DNA of 64,000 bases, taken from the NCBI RefSeq assembly GCF_019649055.1, contig NW_026570227.1, forward strand, positions 2,604,001 to 2,668,000, written 5' to 3'. Positions 31,589-43,110 of the stretch are shown one piece after another. This stretch comes from Paramacrobiotus metropolitanus. Taxonomy: Eukaryota; Tardigrada; Eutardigrada; Parachela; Macrobiotidae. Under the pieces are notes generated by a model. That model was not told where the DNA came from, ran no database searches, and saw only the letters and a program-made list of their open reading frames with translations. A program made the position numbers and the translations under genes. Numbering within the stretch: position 1 is the first letter of the stretch; the number at the start of each line of letters is the position of its first letter.

Positions 31589-32229
31589 GGCATTGCTCGG
31601 CGCAGTTTCGTGAAAATGGTAATCCTCCGGCTAGGTTGGTGTCACCAGTTTTTTTGACATGATGGACCTATCCTGGGATTCTGCTTTTTAGTCTTGGCCT
31701 TTTATAAACTGCCATCAGCGTTACCAAATCGTATTCGTATTCAGAAGATAATTCTACCGTTGACTACTTTGCATATGTACATGTTGTGGCGGTGACCTCC
31801 CATAGCTCTGCATGAACCGGCATAAATTATTCTACAAGAGCTGAAGAAATTAAGATTTTTTATAATTTCAAAACACGTATTCGAAACATTTACTTATCCG
31901 CAAAATTTTACGTAAATGCGTACCGGGGCCAGAGGGCGAGATTTCACTTGTCACTGTACTAAAAATTCTACCAACCGGCATGAGAGCATTAACTAATTGA
32001 GGAAGATTGCCTACAGAAAAAGGGGTACCAATCACTATGTACATAGTCCTGCTACACTTCGGTCTTGCAGTGCCCGCAAAAATCGAGTGCACTTTCCTTT
32101 CCTTTCTATGTTTTCTATAATACTATGTTTTCTATATGTTTTCTATAAATTCCAGTTTCCTTGAACATAGAGGACCTTCGCTTCGCTTCGGTCGATTATG
32201 AACTACTCTAAAAAACCGTAGCCCACTAG

Positions 32230-32884
32230 CAGGGGCTACACGAGACCCCCATTGACCATGTACTATTTTTTTAAGCCAAATCTGACCACGTATTAATAAT
32301 CTGCGAATTTTTCTGATCTAGAACACATTTTTTAAAATTTTTTTCGGAAGAAAAAATTTCTGACTGCCGGTCCCCCAAGTGCCCCACCGATTCTGTGGGC
32401 GGCAGCAATTGAGCTAAAGACGAAAAATTTTTTCTGCGTTCTAAATATTGTTTTTAGGTAAGTTGATAGCGCTGAGCTTGAATTTAGTGTTTAAAAACTA
32501 CCTGAGGCATGTGGACGGAGTTTGCACCGATATTGCGATGATCGTGTAAAATACGGGTGCGTCATGTAGCCAAGAATCTAGAGATTGTATTATCTTCCAC
32601 AAACCTCAAACCATTTTTTTAAATATCATATTCGAGCTCAGCGTTATTAATTTACCAGGAAATAATATTTAGAACGCAGAAAAAAATTTTTCGTCTTAAA
32701 CTCAATTGCTGCCGCCCACAGAATCAGTGGGGCACCTGGGGGACCGGCAGTCAGAAATTTTTTCTTCCGAAAAAAATTTTAAAAAATGTTTTCTAGATCA
32801 AAAAAATTCGCTGATTATTAATACGTGGTCAGATTTGGCTTAAAAAAATAGTACATGGTCGATGGGGGTCTCGTGTAGCCCCTG
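32230..32884. mobile_element. hAT-type MITE with long terminal inverted repeats
   Basis: A 655-bp element begins CAGGGGCTACACGAGACCCCC and ends with its inverse; the inverted arms extend about 255 bp each (to about 32485 and from about 32630) with some mismatches. An exact 8-bp direct repeat, CCCACTAG, flanks it (32222-32229 and 32885-32892). An 8-bp target-site duplication and a CAGGG terminus are typical of the hAT superfamily. There is no transposase ORF, so it is non-autonomous. Confidence 0.9.
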
Positions 32885-33376
32885 CCCACTAGTACATCGC
32901 ATCAGTACCAAACGCTTAACGTCAGGCGACAATGACTACGAGTATTTCTATATTTATTTTCGAATTTTCTTATTGGAATCGGGTTAATCATAATTTACTA
33001 AAAATAAATGCGGGGATGTTACAGCAATAAATGTTGCTAATTTGCTGCGCAGTAGCTAAACGGTGTAAATTGTGGACGGAAATTTTGGACCCTGCGGAAG
33101 CTGTGTAGCGATGAGCGCATAATGACATAATTCTGATATCATATAGTTATGTAAGCTGTTAACGTGGAATATGCCATCGTAATCATTGATGTGTGTGTAT
33201 ATTTTATGCTAAGTGCTGCTTAACGGTTTCTTAATGAGCTACTAATGGGATGAGTGTACTGACTGATGTCATAGTTAGATCAGCGTCCTAATGTCGTTTT
33301 AGTATTTAAGGCTTTTTTGCCTGTAGAGCATTTTAGTATGTTAGAGTTCCAAGTCTAGATCAGTCTCTTAGGCCTT

Positions 33377-33535
33377 TCCCGATTTCGAAGCGAATCTCGC
33401 TATGGTACGGTTGCTCAACCGCACGAGGTGGCTGTATGCAGTGGCCACGCTTACAGATACGGTACGCGAAGCCACCTTGCGAGGTGGAGTTGCTGTATCG
33501 CAACGAGATTAGCTTCGGGACGAGGCCTTAGTTCG
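33377..33535. repeat. Imperfect foldback sequence
   Basis: About 55-base arms are roughly complementary: gaagcgaatctcgct...gcacgaggtggct on the left against the inverse of aagccaccttgcgaggtgg...cgagattagcttc on the right. The loop is about 35 nt. It could be a small MITE or a structured RNA; no target-site duplication is obvious. Confidence 0.5.
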
Positions 33536-33778
33536 GCTGTTTACAGACTCCCGGAAGTGCCCATTAAAATGTAGCTGACCTTTCGTGTTGTTTACACTTA
33601 CATTGCGCTACCTCCGGTATTCAACCAACCCAACGCATTTATAAGCGTAACAGCATTTACTCTTTCAGGTGATCATTCTGCCGATGCTCTAGCGGATTAT
33701 ATGGCTGTCGAGTGCCGGAGCCTTGCTTCATAGGAGCAAAGGCAGCGAGCGTTTGCTGTCTCGACCAGTTTTAGCTTT

Positions 33779-34435
33779 TTACCGACTGTGATATGAGTAC
33801 ACCAAACGGCCATCTACTAGTGTTATGCCTATACGGAAATGGCACCAATTTAGTCGCTTGATGATGTCCTGTGCTCCTTCACTGGACAACGAGCGGAATT
33901 CATCATTTAATTGCACAGTGCGCTTGACGATGGTGCCAGGACGAACAAGATACGACAGTGCCGCGTCATAATCAGCCACAACATCCCGGGTTTTTGTCAC
34001 GGCCTGACGACAAGCCATCCAACGAAGAGTCACTGCTTCCTTCACTGGACGGCGAACGCGTTCAAAGAGGAGGAGATCGTTGCATGCCACTCCGCTGTCC
34101 TTGTGTTGCTAATGGACAACGCCCATTCCGCACGCGAGGTGCGGTTTTCCGCGGCCGAAACTGACCGTTTCGAAAATCCACAGCACCGACATGGTCTCGG
34201 GCACCAGCACTTCCACGGGAACAGCAGAGCTTTGCTCAGTGTACATACGATCTCGTTCGGCGACCGTCATTCTCTTACGCCAATAGACGCTACCAAAGGA
34301 GACCAATTCATGCCGTCGATTCGGGCAGTGCAAATCAACATCAACGAAGAGCCCGGTGTCGGCCACATCCACCACGCGCCCATACCGCATCATTCCATCA
34401 TCACCCAAAACGTCAACGTCAAAAGCGTTCTGCAT
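33779..34435 (-). pseudogene. Tudor-Tudor-KH0 copy on the minus strand, in-frame stop, no F-box exon
   Basis: From the ATG at 34435 the frame gives a Tudor-like segment (VDVLGDDGMMRYGRVVDVAD), a second one (VEVLVPETMSVLWIFETVSF), an in-frame TAG at 34109-34111, then a KH0-like segment in the same frame (GTIVKRTVQLNDEFRSLSSE and LVDGRLVYSY), ending at 33779. There is no intron between the two modules, as in copy 1, to which it is closest in style. No F-box or cap exon follows downstream. Probably a truncated pseudogene; a short Tudor-only protein is possible. Confidence 0.6.
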
Positions 34436-34518
34436 GGTTTAAGCTGTGTGACGGGAAATAGGCAAAACAAGCGCATTTCTGGGCAATAGAAACAGTTGTG
34501 CAAATGAAAGGTTTACAG

Positions 34519-34601
34519 TGGACTTCATAAATGTGGTTACGCATAGCCACGCGTATGCATAGCGCTATCGGCTTTAAGTGTAACCACATTTATGAAGTCC
34601 A
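34519..34601. repeat. Perfect 22-bp hairpin just upstream of the minus-strand Tudor copy
   Basis: Arms 34519-34540 and 34580-34601 are exact inverse complements; the loop is 39 nt. It sits about 85 bp upstream of the ATG at 34435. It could be a small foldback element, a structured 5' leader, or a small-RNA precursor. Confidence 0.8.
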
Positions 34602-35139
34602 TGGCAGTCTCATAAATTGTGATTACCCGGAAAGACTGCAGTATGTAGCAACAATTACAATGATGAGCACACACTATTTTGATACTATATCTGATTTCGA
34701 ATTCAAAATGCTACAAGTTGACCTTGCAAAGGTAGAAAAGAGAAACAGTAATTCTGTAGTTCTGTGTTATGGTGAATGCTTAGCAAGCTAAGCTAGGAAA
34801 GGAACCCAATTTGCAAACGTCCACCAATCGTGCTCGGTGGAGGTAAAGCTTTCCAATCCGAAAGGTGTGTTTGGCCTCGTTAAACAGAGACACAAAAAGA
34901 GGAATTAAACCGAAATAAACACGGTTCGCATAAAAACCGCTTGCATTGGGGGTGCTCACGTGGCCGTTATCGTTATTCTTTGGAAATCTTGCTAGTGCTA
35001 GGAGTTTAAACATTGTTCAACTGTCCATTTATTACCAAAAACAATTGGAAACAGGGGTAGAAAGGGCGAAACGCTATAACGCATTTTTTATTTTATCATT
35101 TATTAACTCTTGCACAGCTGCTGTTAATCAGTAATCCCT
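34602..35139. other. Intergenic, no gene recognised
   Basis: Short ORFs only. Nothing in this stretch supports a feature. Confidence 0.4.
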
Positions 35140-35140
35140 A

Positions 35141-35190
35141 ACATGAAGAGCGGAATCTATCAAGCCAACAGCGTCGATGTCATGGGCGGG
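35141..35190 (+). pseudogene. Fragment of a Tudor exon A
   Basis: About 50 bp encode MKSGIYQANSVDVMGG, the family's exon A start, then homology stops abruptly. A second, longer exon A begins about 200 bp downstream at 35390, so this looks like a broken tandem duplicate. Confidence 0.65.
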
Positions 35191-35389
35191 GTACGACTAC
35201 TGTACAGATACTTCTGCACCGTACCGGCTGCGTGTTATTGCTAGTCTTCCACCAGACGCGTGGCGTACAGTATTGTAATTATTTATTACTACTCGTGTTG
35301 AAATTAATAGCTACGAAACGCAGTAAGGAATGTTAATTCAAATTGTATTATTTATTCCCTCTTGCACATTTTGCAGCAAAGCATCAGTC

Positions 35390-36885
35390 ATGTCGAGCGG
35401 ATTCTACCAAGCCAACAGCGTGGATGTCATGGGCGGTGACGGTCCGCTACGCCTCAGACGAGTGCTGGATGTGACGGATGACGGGTTCTTCGTTGATTAC
35501 CTGTGCCCAACCTTACGTCGCCGCTTCCTCCCCGTCGGCAACAGAGCCTTCATTCCCGAACGGGTTTCTGTCGGACACCATGCAGTCGCCGTGGAATGTT
35601 CCTAAGCCGAACCTACCACCATTGCCATGGAAGTACTGATGCGCCCGAGTTTGCGCGGTCCGTGGATTTGATTCCCCGCCGAGCTTGTAAATACTGCGCG
35701 CGGTGTAGTACGTTAGCACTACGATGTTGCAGTCGTTCGATGGTGGAATAAAGACGTTGGTAGGGTAGGGACAGATATTGTCCCCGTTCAACGAATCCGC
35801 GAGAAACAGACGAACAAGTAAGCAACTGTATATAAATACGATTACTGCCATTTGCCCATGAATTATCACCCATGACCTCATAATTTATTAATTGCATGTT
35901 TAAATACTTTTCCTTTGAACCCATGTAAGCCTATTGGAAAAAAGGCATTTGAGAAATTCACATTGTAATTAAGACCGCCCACATTGTAATTGCCTGGAAC
36001 AAAAGCGAAACGGTCCGTCGGGACTCGGGACCACCTTGTGCACTATGCAACGGCTCCTGTCTTCAAATGTCTGCGCTCATCCACAAAGACCTCAGTCATC
36101 CAAGATTCAACGTGGCTGCTGAAAGACAGCATTATCGCGCAAATACTGGACATGCTGCATTATGTTGTCACGCACAATGGCAGCATTCGACTGCAAGTTA
36201 TCCCATCCGCTGCTATCTGCATGAAGGCGACATCTACCTGGGCGACCATGCAGAATGTCGAATCCACGAGACTGACACGGCTGGATGGCCATGTGTGGAA
36301 TGGTCTCAGCTGTTCCGAGATCAGCGCAGCTTGTCGCGGTCTTCCATGCGATACCATCCAATTGATTGATGTCTCTCTCTGCATGGGTAACAACAACAGA
36401 TACAGTATCTTTTACTGGACACCGGTCATGATAAATACTACGCCTCTTGTCAAGGTTACTGCGGATACGGAGTGCTCGGTTTGGAAGCGCTGGACGCCGG
36501 CTTAACCGTGCCGATGCTCCAACGGCGGCTAAAGCTGACGCACTGGTTGAACAGGTTGAAAGGGGATGAGGTGGATCTCTAAGTCGGGACGGTTTGCCAG
36601 GTGAGAAGTCTTATCCAACGTGGCTTGGTACTGTCAGTGTATTTGAATTTGAGTTTTGACATAGTCGTTCGCCTGCGCATTATAAGTGAAGAAATCACCG
36701 CACTTTTCTTTGCTATGTTCTGTGTGCGGCGCAGACAGCGGATCCACGGTCGTCATTGCATTTTCGCGGGAAGATGTGGTGCGTTGATGGCTTGAAGGAT
36801 TTGCAAGTAGAAAAATTGTCGTCAATTGCGCAGCAATTCCTGATGAAACTGCATGGATGTTTTGGAAAGTCACGTTATCGTGATT
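35390..36885 (+). pseudogene. Tudor-KH0-F-box family copy, heavily degraded
   Basis: Exon A (35390-35815) starts MSSGFYQANSVDVMGGDG but carries three in-frame stops, among them TAA soon after VAVECS and TGA in GPWI-stop-FPAEL. Exon B and the F-box itself are missing. Homology resumes at about 35976 within exon C (VIAWNKSETVRRD), shifts frame within the next 30 nt, and continues (YATAPVFKCLRSSTKTSVIQ) to about 36590 with a further frame break near the end. A degraded cap exon is visible at about 36715-36880 (KMWCVDGLKDLQVEKLSSIA). Clearly non-functional as the full protein. Confidence 0.75.
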
Positions 36886-36889
36886 ATTG

Positions 36890-38024
36890 ATGTACGGCTG
36901 ACATCAGCAACATACAGAATTATTCGTTCTTTGTTTTAGTGTGTTTTCTAGCAACAGTGCGATGACAGGACCCCACACGGGCTTATTCTACGCAACTCTC
37001 CTCTGCCCCTGCTGGCCATGAGACCTTCGGTTTCGCCCTGTTATAGCCCGTGTCCGAATCTCTTTTTAAGGGCATAATTTTACTGCTGCATTTTCTCATA
37101 CTTAATCTTTTAACCGTTTTCTTGTTGTTTAGGATTAATTTTTTTCAGTTGCGGTAGTTCGGGCTTGTTAAACTTCTAACGATCTTTTTCTTCTGCTTAC
37201 TTCGTCACACTACGCATACACTTTTCATAAGGCTCTTATTATTGTGATCAATTTGTCTATAATCTGGCATTGCAGTTGTTGAAATGTCCATTAAGTGATC
37301 GGAAACGGCACGGATTGGCTGGCAATACCATGACAAACAGTTCCCTGACACCTCGGATCAGCACAGCTTTATGATGCGGCTGTGCTGGTACTGCTGGATG
37401 ATTTCCGGCTGCCGGGCGGGCACTATCCGAATGTGCCCAGAACAAAGCATATGCTCGCAATAAAGCGGAAGTACTAATGCCGTATGGTTTAAACTTTAAT
37501 CGGTTTGCAATGCTGTGAATGCTTGTTCTAATCAGCTGGCCATTACCCGGAACGTAGACTGCATGATGAATAGCATGATTGCACAGGAGGCAGAGCATCC
37601 AAATCAGCAGGGTGTGGCCGGCACCTCTGCTTTGACCTAGTTAAGGAAAGGCAAAAATACGGAACCAAATTTGAAAAAGCAAGACTCGACAAGTTCAACG
37701 CAAAAATACTCGTAATTAGCCATGTAGTAGCTTCAACAGCCATTATTGGGGTTCAGTGGGTATTGTTGTTGAAATCGCTTTGGCTCTTGACATTGAAAAG
37801 CTGCTCAATCATCACGGAGTACAATTTAAACTACTGAAGACGGTAAGCAAAGATATTTTCCCGCTATTTTCTGCGTGTTCGAATTAATTTTTCTTCTTTT
37901 TTATTAAAATTCACCTAAGCCGTGCGTCTATGACCAATCTAATGCTGCCGCGATGACCGCGGCGCGATCCAAGGCAAACGGTCATCTGTTTTTGCTTCTG
38001 ACAGAGCTTCGGCTGATCAAAGCT
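36890..38024. other. Intergenic, no gene recognised
   Basis: A 113-codon minus-strand ORF at 37.26-37.6 kb lacks recognisable motifs. The last 150 bases act as the 5' flank of the next family copy. Nothing else noted. Confidence 0.4.
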
Positions 38025-40085
38025 ATGTCGAGTCAAATCTACCAAGTCAACAGCGTCGATGTCATGGGTGGTGATGGTCTGGCTCGCTACGGACGCGTGG
38101 TGGATGTGACGGACGACGGAGTCTTCGTCGATTTTCTTTGCCCTGCCTTTCGCCGCCGTTTCCTCCCCTTCGGCAACCGTGTCCTCATCCCTCATCGTGT
38201 ATTTCCCGCTAGTCATGCAATCGCCGTTGCTGATTGGCAAACGGATCCCTACATCGCCACGGAGGTGCTAATGCGTTCGAGTTCTTCTGGTCCCTGGATT
38301 TGGTTCCCGGCCCAGCTTGTCAATATAGCACGCGGTGCAGTACGCACTTCCAGTCAGTGTGATATGGCAGTTGTTCGCTGGTGGAATAAGACGGTTTTTA
38401 GTGCCAACGATGATACCTGTACGGATATCGTTCCAGTGCATCGAGTCCGCGGGTAACTTAAGACCGAGTAAGCAAGCGAAAACCGATACAAATGCTCACG
38501 TGGCTATTTATAGATATTTTAAAAAACTGGTTTTCGATTGAACACAATTTAGGTATGCTGACGAGAAGACGTTTGTCAAGCTTAGCGTCCAGTTGCCGGG
38601 AGTGTGCGGCTCGTTGTCGGCCAGTGACTTGAAAAATCAACTACGGCATTGTGGGTCGGATTTGCGTTTCTACGATACTGACCGTGCATTTTCTTTTATG
38701 GAAGTTGTGGATGGACGTCTGTGTTACCTCTATTGTCAGGATATTGACTTTATGTCCGGATGGATTCGTTATTATTGGACGGTGGTAAGTTAATCTTTGG
38801 TTGGAGATTGTACTCATCTTTTAAGGGAAATAAACCGGTTGAGTGTCAGGCGTCAGCTGTTTCCCTCGTTTCTATTCTTCAAGAGTTACAGTATAATAAG
38901 ATGCCGATGGTCGGGCCCACGGTTCTGGCATTCTCTTCCAGGAATCCTGCAACAAACCGTCGGCTGAACTGCCCAAACAGCTGGCAGCATTAGTCGGCCG
39001 TTTTCGCGAGCCAGCATCCGCGGATATTGAAAGCGCACCAGACACTATGGCCCTGCCGGTGGAGTTGTGGACGGAGGTCTTTTCGCATCTCAACTCATTG
39101 ACGCAGAACTCTCTGCGCGCTGTGTGCTACCTGTGGAATTGCATTCTGCAACTGCCCATACTGGCTACCCACATTGCTGTTGCCTGGACCAGCAACGACA
39201 GCGTCCGTCGGGACCTCTTCGTGTACTGTGCAATGGCTCCTGTCTTCTATTGTCTGCGCCCATCCACAAAGACTTTATTGATCCAAGTCCCAAAGTGGCT
39301 CAGCATTTTTCCGCAAATACTGGACATGGTGCATTACGTTGCCAGCAATTTTGGCAGCATTCGGCTGGCAGTTATCCGTATCGTTGGCGTCCGTTTCCGT
39401 CTGCGCTGTGACAACAAGTTCAACAACTATCTAACGAGAGAATGTCTGCTCCATCAAGTTGACAAGGCCGAACATACTGATGACAAGGCAGCGTATGCTC
39501 CCTGGTTAAGCGAATTTACTGCAGCTTGTCGCGATCTTCCAAGCGATGCCATCCAACTTATCAACGTCTCTCTCAACTTGGACTATAGCGACAGAATACT
39601 GTCCAGTTCACTTGCAACCGGTCCTGATGAATGCTACGCCTCGCGTCAAGCTTACCGCGGATATGGATTGCTCGGTATGGGAAGCGCTGGACGCCGGTTT
39701 AACCGTGCCGACGCCTCAGCAGCGGCAACGGCTAACGTACCGATTGAAAGAGGCTGGGAATTATTCTTACTTTCTTAGTATGGTTTGCCAGGTGAGAATT
39801 ACTAATCCATCTGGGTATTGACAGTGTTTTGAACACTGGGTTTTGAAACACGGATGGATGTTCGTTTGTCGTTTGCACATCTGAAGAAACTACCACATTT
39901 CTCAATACAGCTATATTTTGCCCATTTTCTAGACTCTTTGTGCAACGCAGACAATGGATCCACGGCCGTCACTGCATTATCGCGGGAAGAAGTGGTGCGT
40001 TGATGGCCTGAAGGATTTGCAAGTGGAACGGTTGTCGTCGATTGCGCAACACTTCCTGTTGAAAATTGATGAATTTTTTGGATAG
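38025..40085 (+). pseudogene. Tudor-KH0-F-box family copy with one frameshift in exon C
   Basis: Proposed exons: A 38025-38452, B 38553-38784, C 38942-39791, D 39933-40085. Exon A has both Tudor-like segments (VDVMGGDGLARYGRVVDVTD; GPWIWFPAQ; AVVRWWNK). The usual donor is preceded by an in-frame TAA, but a GG|GTAACT donor at 38453 keeps the frame. Exon B is the KH0-like part (TFVKLSVQLPGVCGSLSASD). Exon C opens the F-box at 39047 (MALPVELWTEVFSHLNSLTQ). Exon C is 850 nt, not a multiple of 3, and the frame shifts near 39594, after which family homology continues (VWEALDAGLTVPT). Exon D is intact (LCATQTMDPRPSLHYRGKKW). A real frameshift or an assembly error. Confidence 0.7.
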
Positions 40086-41424
40086 TGAGGTTCATGTGAT
40101 TGACGGTTACATATCTGTAGCTAAAATTAGCTCATATATCTGTAGCTATTTTTTGCGTGCTTCTTTAACGTCTTGATAAAAACTGCAGCCATGTCATAAC
40201 GCAATCTTAACGACAACGGCGACTATTATTTTGTTAGTGGAGAGTCTGATTTCAGCTGTTTGAAATGCGGTTCTTTGACCAAAAAAAGGAACAGATACCG
40301 AGCGATTCAATGGCACAAAGCCAGCTGGCAACTCACGGATCATGCGCTAAGCTTGCTAATGCTAAATGGTCTACTCTGCTTAATCCACTGGAAGTCATCT
40401 AGCAGTCACTTGAATTGTGTTCCGTAAAATTAATAAAGTCTTAAAATCCACGTCGGGATTTCTACGTCAGCCCTAGCTACTACAAAGCCAGGGGCCGCAC
40501 ATAACGCTAGTGGAGTTTATAACGTAGCAATACCGTTTCCTAGGGATTTACTTAAAAACCGCAAGTATCACGATTTGTTTCAATATAAAGTACCTGGAAT
40601 TGGAAGGTCTGCACTGATGCATTTTAATCTTGTATATTCATGTATATGTATGTATATCAGAAAGCCTGAACTAGAAAGATAGTCAAATTTATGTACTGTT
40701 TGTGAGAAACGATTCTCTGAGGACTCTATTCTCTGAGAAAGAAAACTCCAAATGGACAGCACAAACGCGGGAGACTCTCGCGGGTAGCCGTTTCGAAAAT
40801 TAATATCCACTGAAACTTTCCCTTTACGCAATCTGCCTCACGTTCTACTGGTTTTTATGACGCTTCGTACGTTCGTAGTCGCTCGGGTGATACTTTTTTA
40901 CGCATTTGTTGTTAACAGTGAATAAGTAAAGTCATGCTGACTCACGCAACATTTGAAAGAGGCAAAACAGCAATTTGCTTTAGATACGAGTGCTTAACCG
41001 TGAATACAGTACTATGGTAAGCATGTGCTGCTGGAAGTAGTAAACAAATTACCAAACAAAAACAAATTACAAAACTTCTCCATGTGTAATGATGATGGGC
41101 ATTACTTAATCTTCTAGTTTTTTCTCGCCGGTTTTGACCTTGCAGTAAAATCACCAAGCACAGATTGCACATAAAGGCTGCCCATCAAGATCGTCCAAAA
41201 ATCCGAACAGCAAAAAACTGAATTCCAGTTCTCTACTTCCTTTTGAAATATCTCTTACGCAGAAAGTAGGATAATGTTAAGAATGATATAGTTTCATTTG
41301 TTAATTGGGCAGTATCGAAACACAACGCATTTAAATGCGTAAAGAAACGCAAAACAAAGAAAGCGATAAATCTTATGGCCTATAGAATACTATCAACGAC
41401 CCCATAAATTTCAGTTGTCACTTG
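40086..41424. other. 3' flank and intergenic, no gene recognised
   Basis: An aataaag at about 40432 may be the polyadenylation signal of the preceding copy. From about 41170 the sequence is similar to 53840-54060, the 3' flank of the minus-strand copy at 54-55 kb. Confidence 0.45.
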
Positions 41425-42060
41425 TTACTTGTTAGCATATTCCACCAGCTTCTTCAGGAAATGTTGCGCAATGGACGACAATCTTTCCACTTGCAAATCC
41501 TTTAGGCCATCAACGCACCACTTCTTTTCGCGATAATGCAGTGTCGATCGCGGATCCACTGTCTGCGTCGCACACAAATTCTACAGTAGAAGAGGGCAAG
41601 CACATTTTCTTAGCATACATGTGGGACGAAAAAGCGGAAATCGGCAAATCTTCGCGGTTCACAAATTTCATAAAATTATATGTAAAATACCGATGTGTGC
41701 AAGAGAAACACATCAAATGCTTAAATCGTCAGCACTGGGTTCGAGCAGAGAAGCGCAATACGCTTAATCACGAAGTATTTATTTTCTGGTCTTCGCGATT
41801 GTTGTGAGTCGTGACTGGTACCTAGAATGGTTCCTTCACATCATATCATAGAGCACCAAGACCAGAAAGCAAACGAGCGGTTGCGTCGAAACGTAGTTAC
41901 AAGTTACAACATCTCACCGTGCAAGCACTAATGAAGTAGCGACCGACCGTCCTCCCTTTAGCCAGTCGGCCAACTTTTGCCGCTCTTCATCTGTCACTGT
42001 CAGCACCGTTAAACCGGCATCCACCGCTTCCCACAGCGCGCAATTCGGAAGTCGTGGGAC
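41425..42060 (-). pseudogene. 3' end of an F-box family copy (end of exon C plus exon D)
   Basis: Exon D lies at 41580-41425 and is intact (LCATQTVDPRSTLHYREKKW, stop TAA), preceded by a good acceptor (ctactgtag). The end of exon C at about 42060-41918 reads CALWEAVDAGLTVLTVTDEE to a GTGAGA donor. Nothing of the F-box or Tudor parts remains on this strand. It is closely similar to the same part of the copy at 54-55 kb, including 3' flanking DNA, so it is a truncated segmental duplicate. Confidence 0.7.
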
Positions 42061-42069
42061 TTCCGCCGC

Positions 42070-42304
42070 ACAGCTGGAGCGGGCGATGGAGACGATCCAC
42101 CGGGACTTCAGCCCCACCGGCGATGTGGTCCGCGTCGACGTCGTGGATGGGAAGTTGCAGTATTTGTGGACTTGCCCGATGATATGCAGTTGGAGTTCTC
42201 GGAATTCCTGTTCCAAGTTCGTTACTGGTTCACAACGTCGCAAGAATTCTCGAAGGACTTGCCGCTGTACAGCCTCAGTACTGTACTTCAAAGTTTGAAA
42301 CAAT
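42070..42304 (+). pseudogene. KH0-like exon B remnant, opposite strand
   Basis: A GC-richer 230-bp patch reads IHRDFSPTGDVVRVDVVDGK, then after a 1-nt frame break DDMQLEFSEFLFQVRYWFTT, ending at TGA 42304. The VVDGKLQYL and following helix match the end of the KH0-like exon in this family. It abuts the minus-strand exon C fragment head to head, so two unrelated copies have been joined here. Confidence 0.5.
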
Positions 42305-42865
42305 GAAAATTTAAAAATTGGAAATGAAAATTTTTTTTGAACAGCAGTAGGTGGAGAAGTTGTTAAAATTAATTCCGATTTGAAACAAAAAATAAAATTC
42401 AACATGTCATTTGATCATGTTTGTTGAGCGAAGCTCGCCTTGCACATATTGAGAAATTAAAGGAAATTCAACATATTACAATATATTAATATTTCATGGA
42501 TGCAGCGCATTTGTATATTTTTGACTTACGGTTAATGATGCAAAGAAAAGGTGTGGCTTTTGCACAAATCAGTGAAAGCACAGCCTACTCGGTAATACAT
42601 AGAATGAGAATGCTTCGCCTCTGGCTCTGTGCATCTGCATACGCGCATGTAGCGTGTACAGTCCATTCAGTTTTTTTAAACCTGAGTGTATTAATACTAC
42701 TCGACACGCACTTTAAATGAGTTCTGTAACATAAAGTACCGGAAGTTCTGTAAAAGTGAATCTACCAATGGTACAGCACTGAATCTTATAGAGCGTTACA
42801 GAGCAACGAGACCATTAACACTTCGTCGACTGGCAGTTTGAACCACGTGGAAAGGTTGGAAAGCT
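42305..42865. other. Intergenic, no gene recognised
   Basis: AT-rich, short ORFs only. Confidence 0.4.
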
Positions 42866-43110
42866 AGTGGAGACAACGTGGAAAGCTAGTGGAGAAGGTT
42901 GGAAACGGTATAGCGACTTCCACTGGCCAGAAGCGAGCGAAAGAGTTTTTTAAGCAGAGAATATCTATCTATGCAAATACAACGGGGAAACGCGATTTGT
43001 GTAATGGGTACGCTCCCCTATCAGGATAGCATAGAGGAAGTTTTTCTGTTATAATGACGTTCTGTTTTGGTACTAAGTTTGTACTTGTACAGTTGTACAA
43101 CGATACTTAT
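42866..43110 (+). mobile_element. Truncated 3' end of the retroelement found at 47.2-48.8 kb
   Basis: Aligns with 48541-48780: shared blocks include ggttggaaacggtatagc, gcgaaagagttttttaa and gcaaatacaacggggaaacg, and the end cgatacttattaaaggt. It carries a 4-bp duplication (ctatctatg) that breaks the frame and starts within the last 60 codons. Typical 5' truncation of a non-LTR element. Confidence 0.75.
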
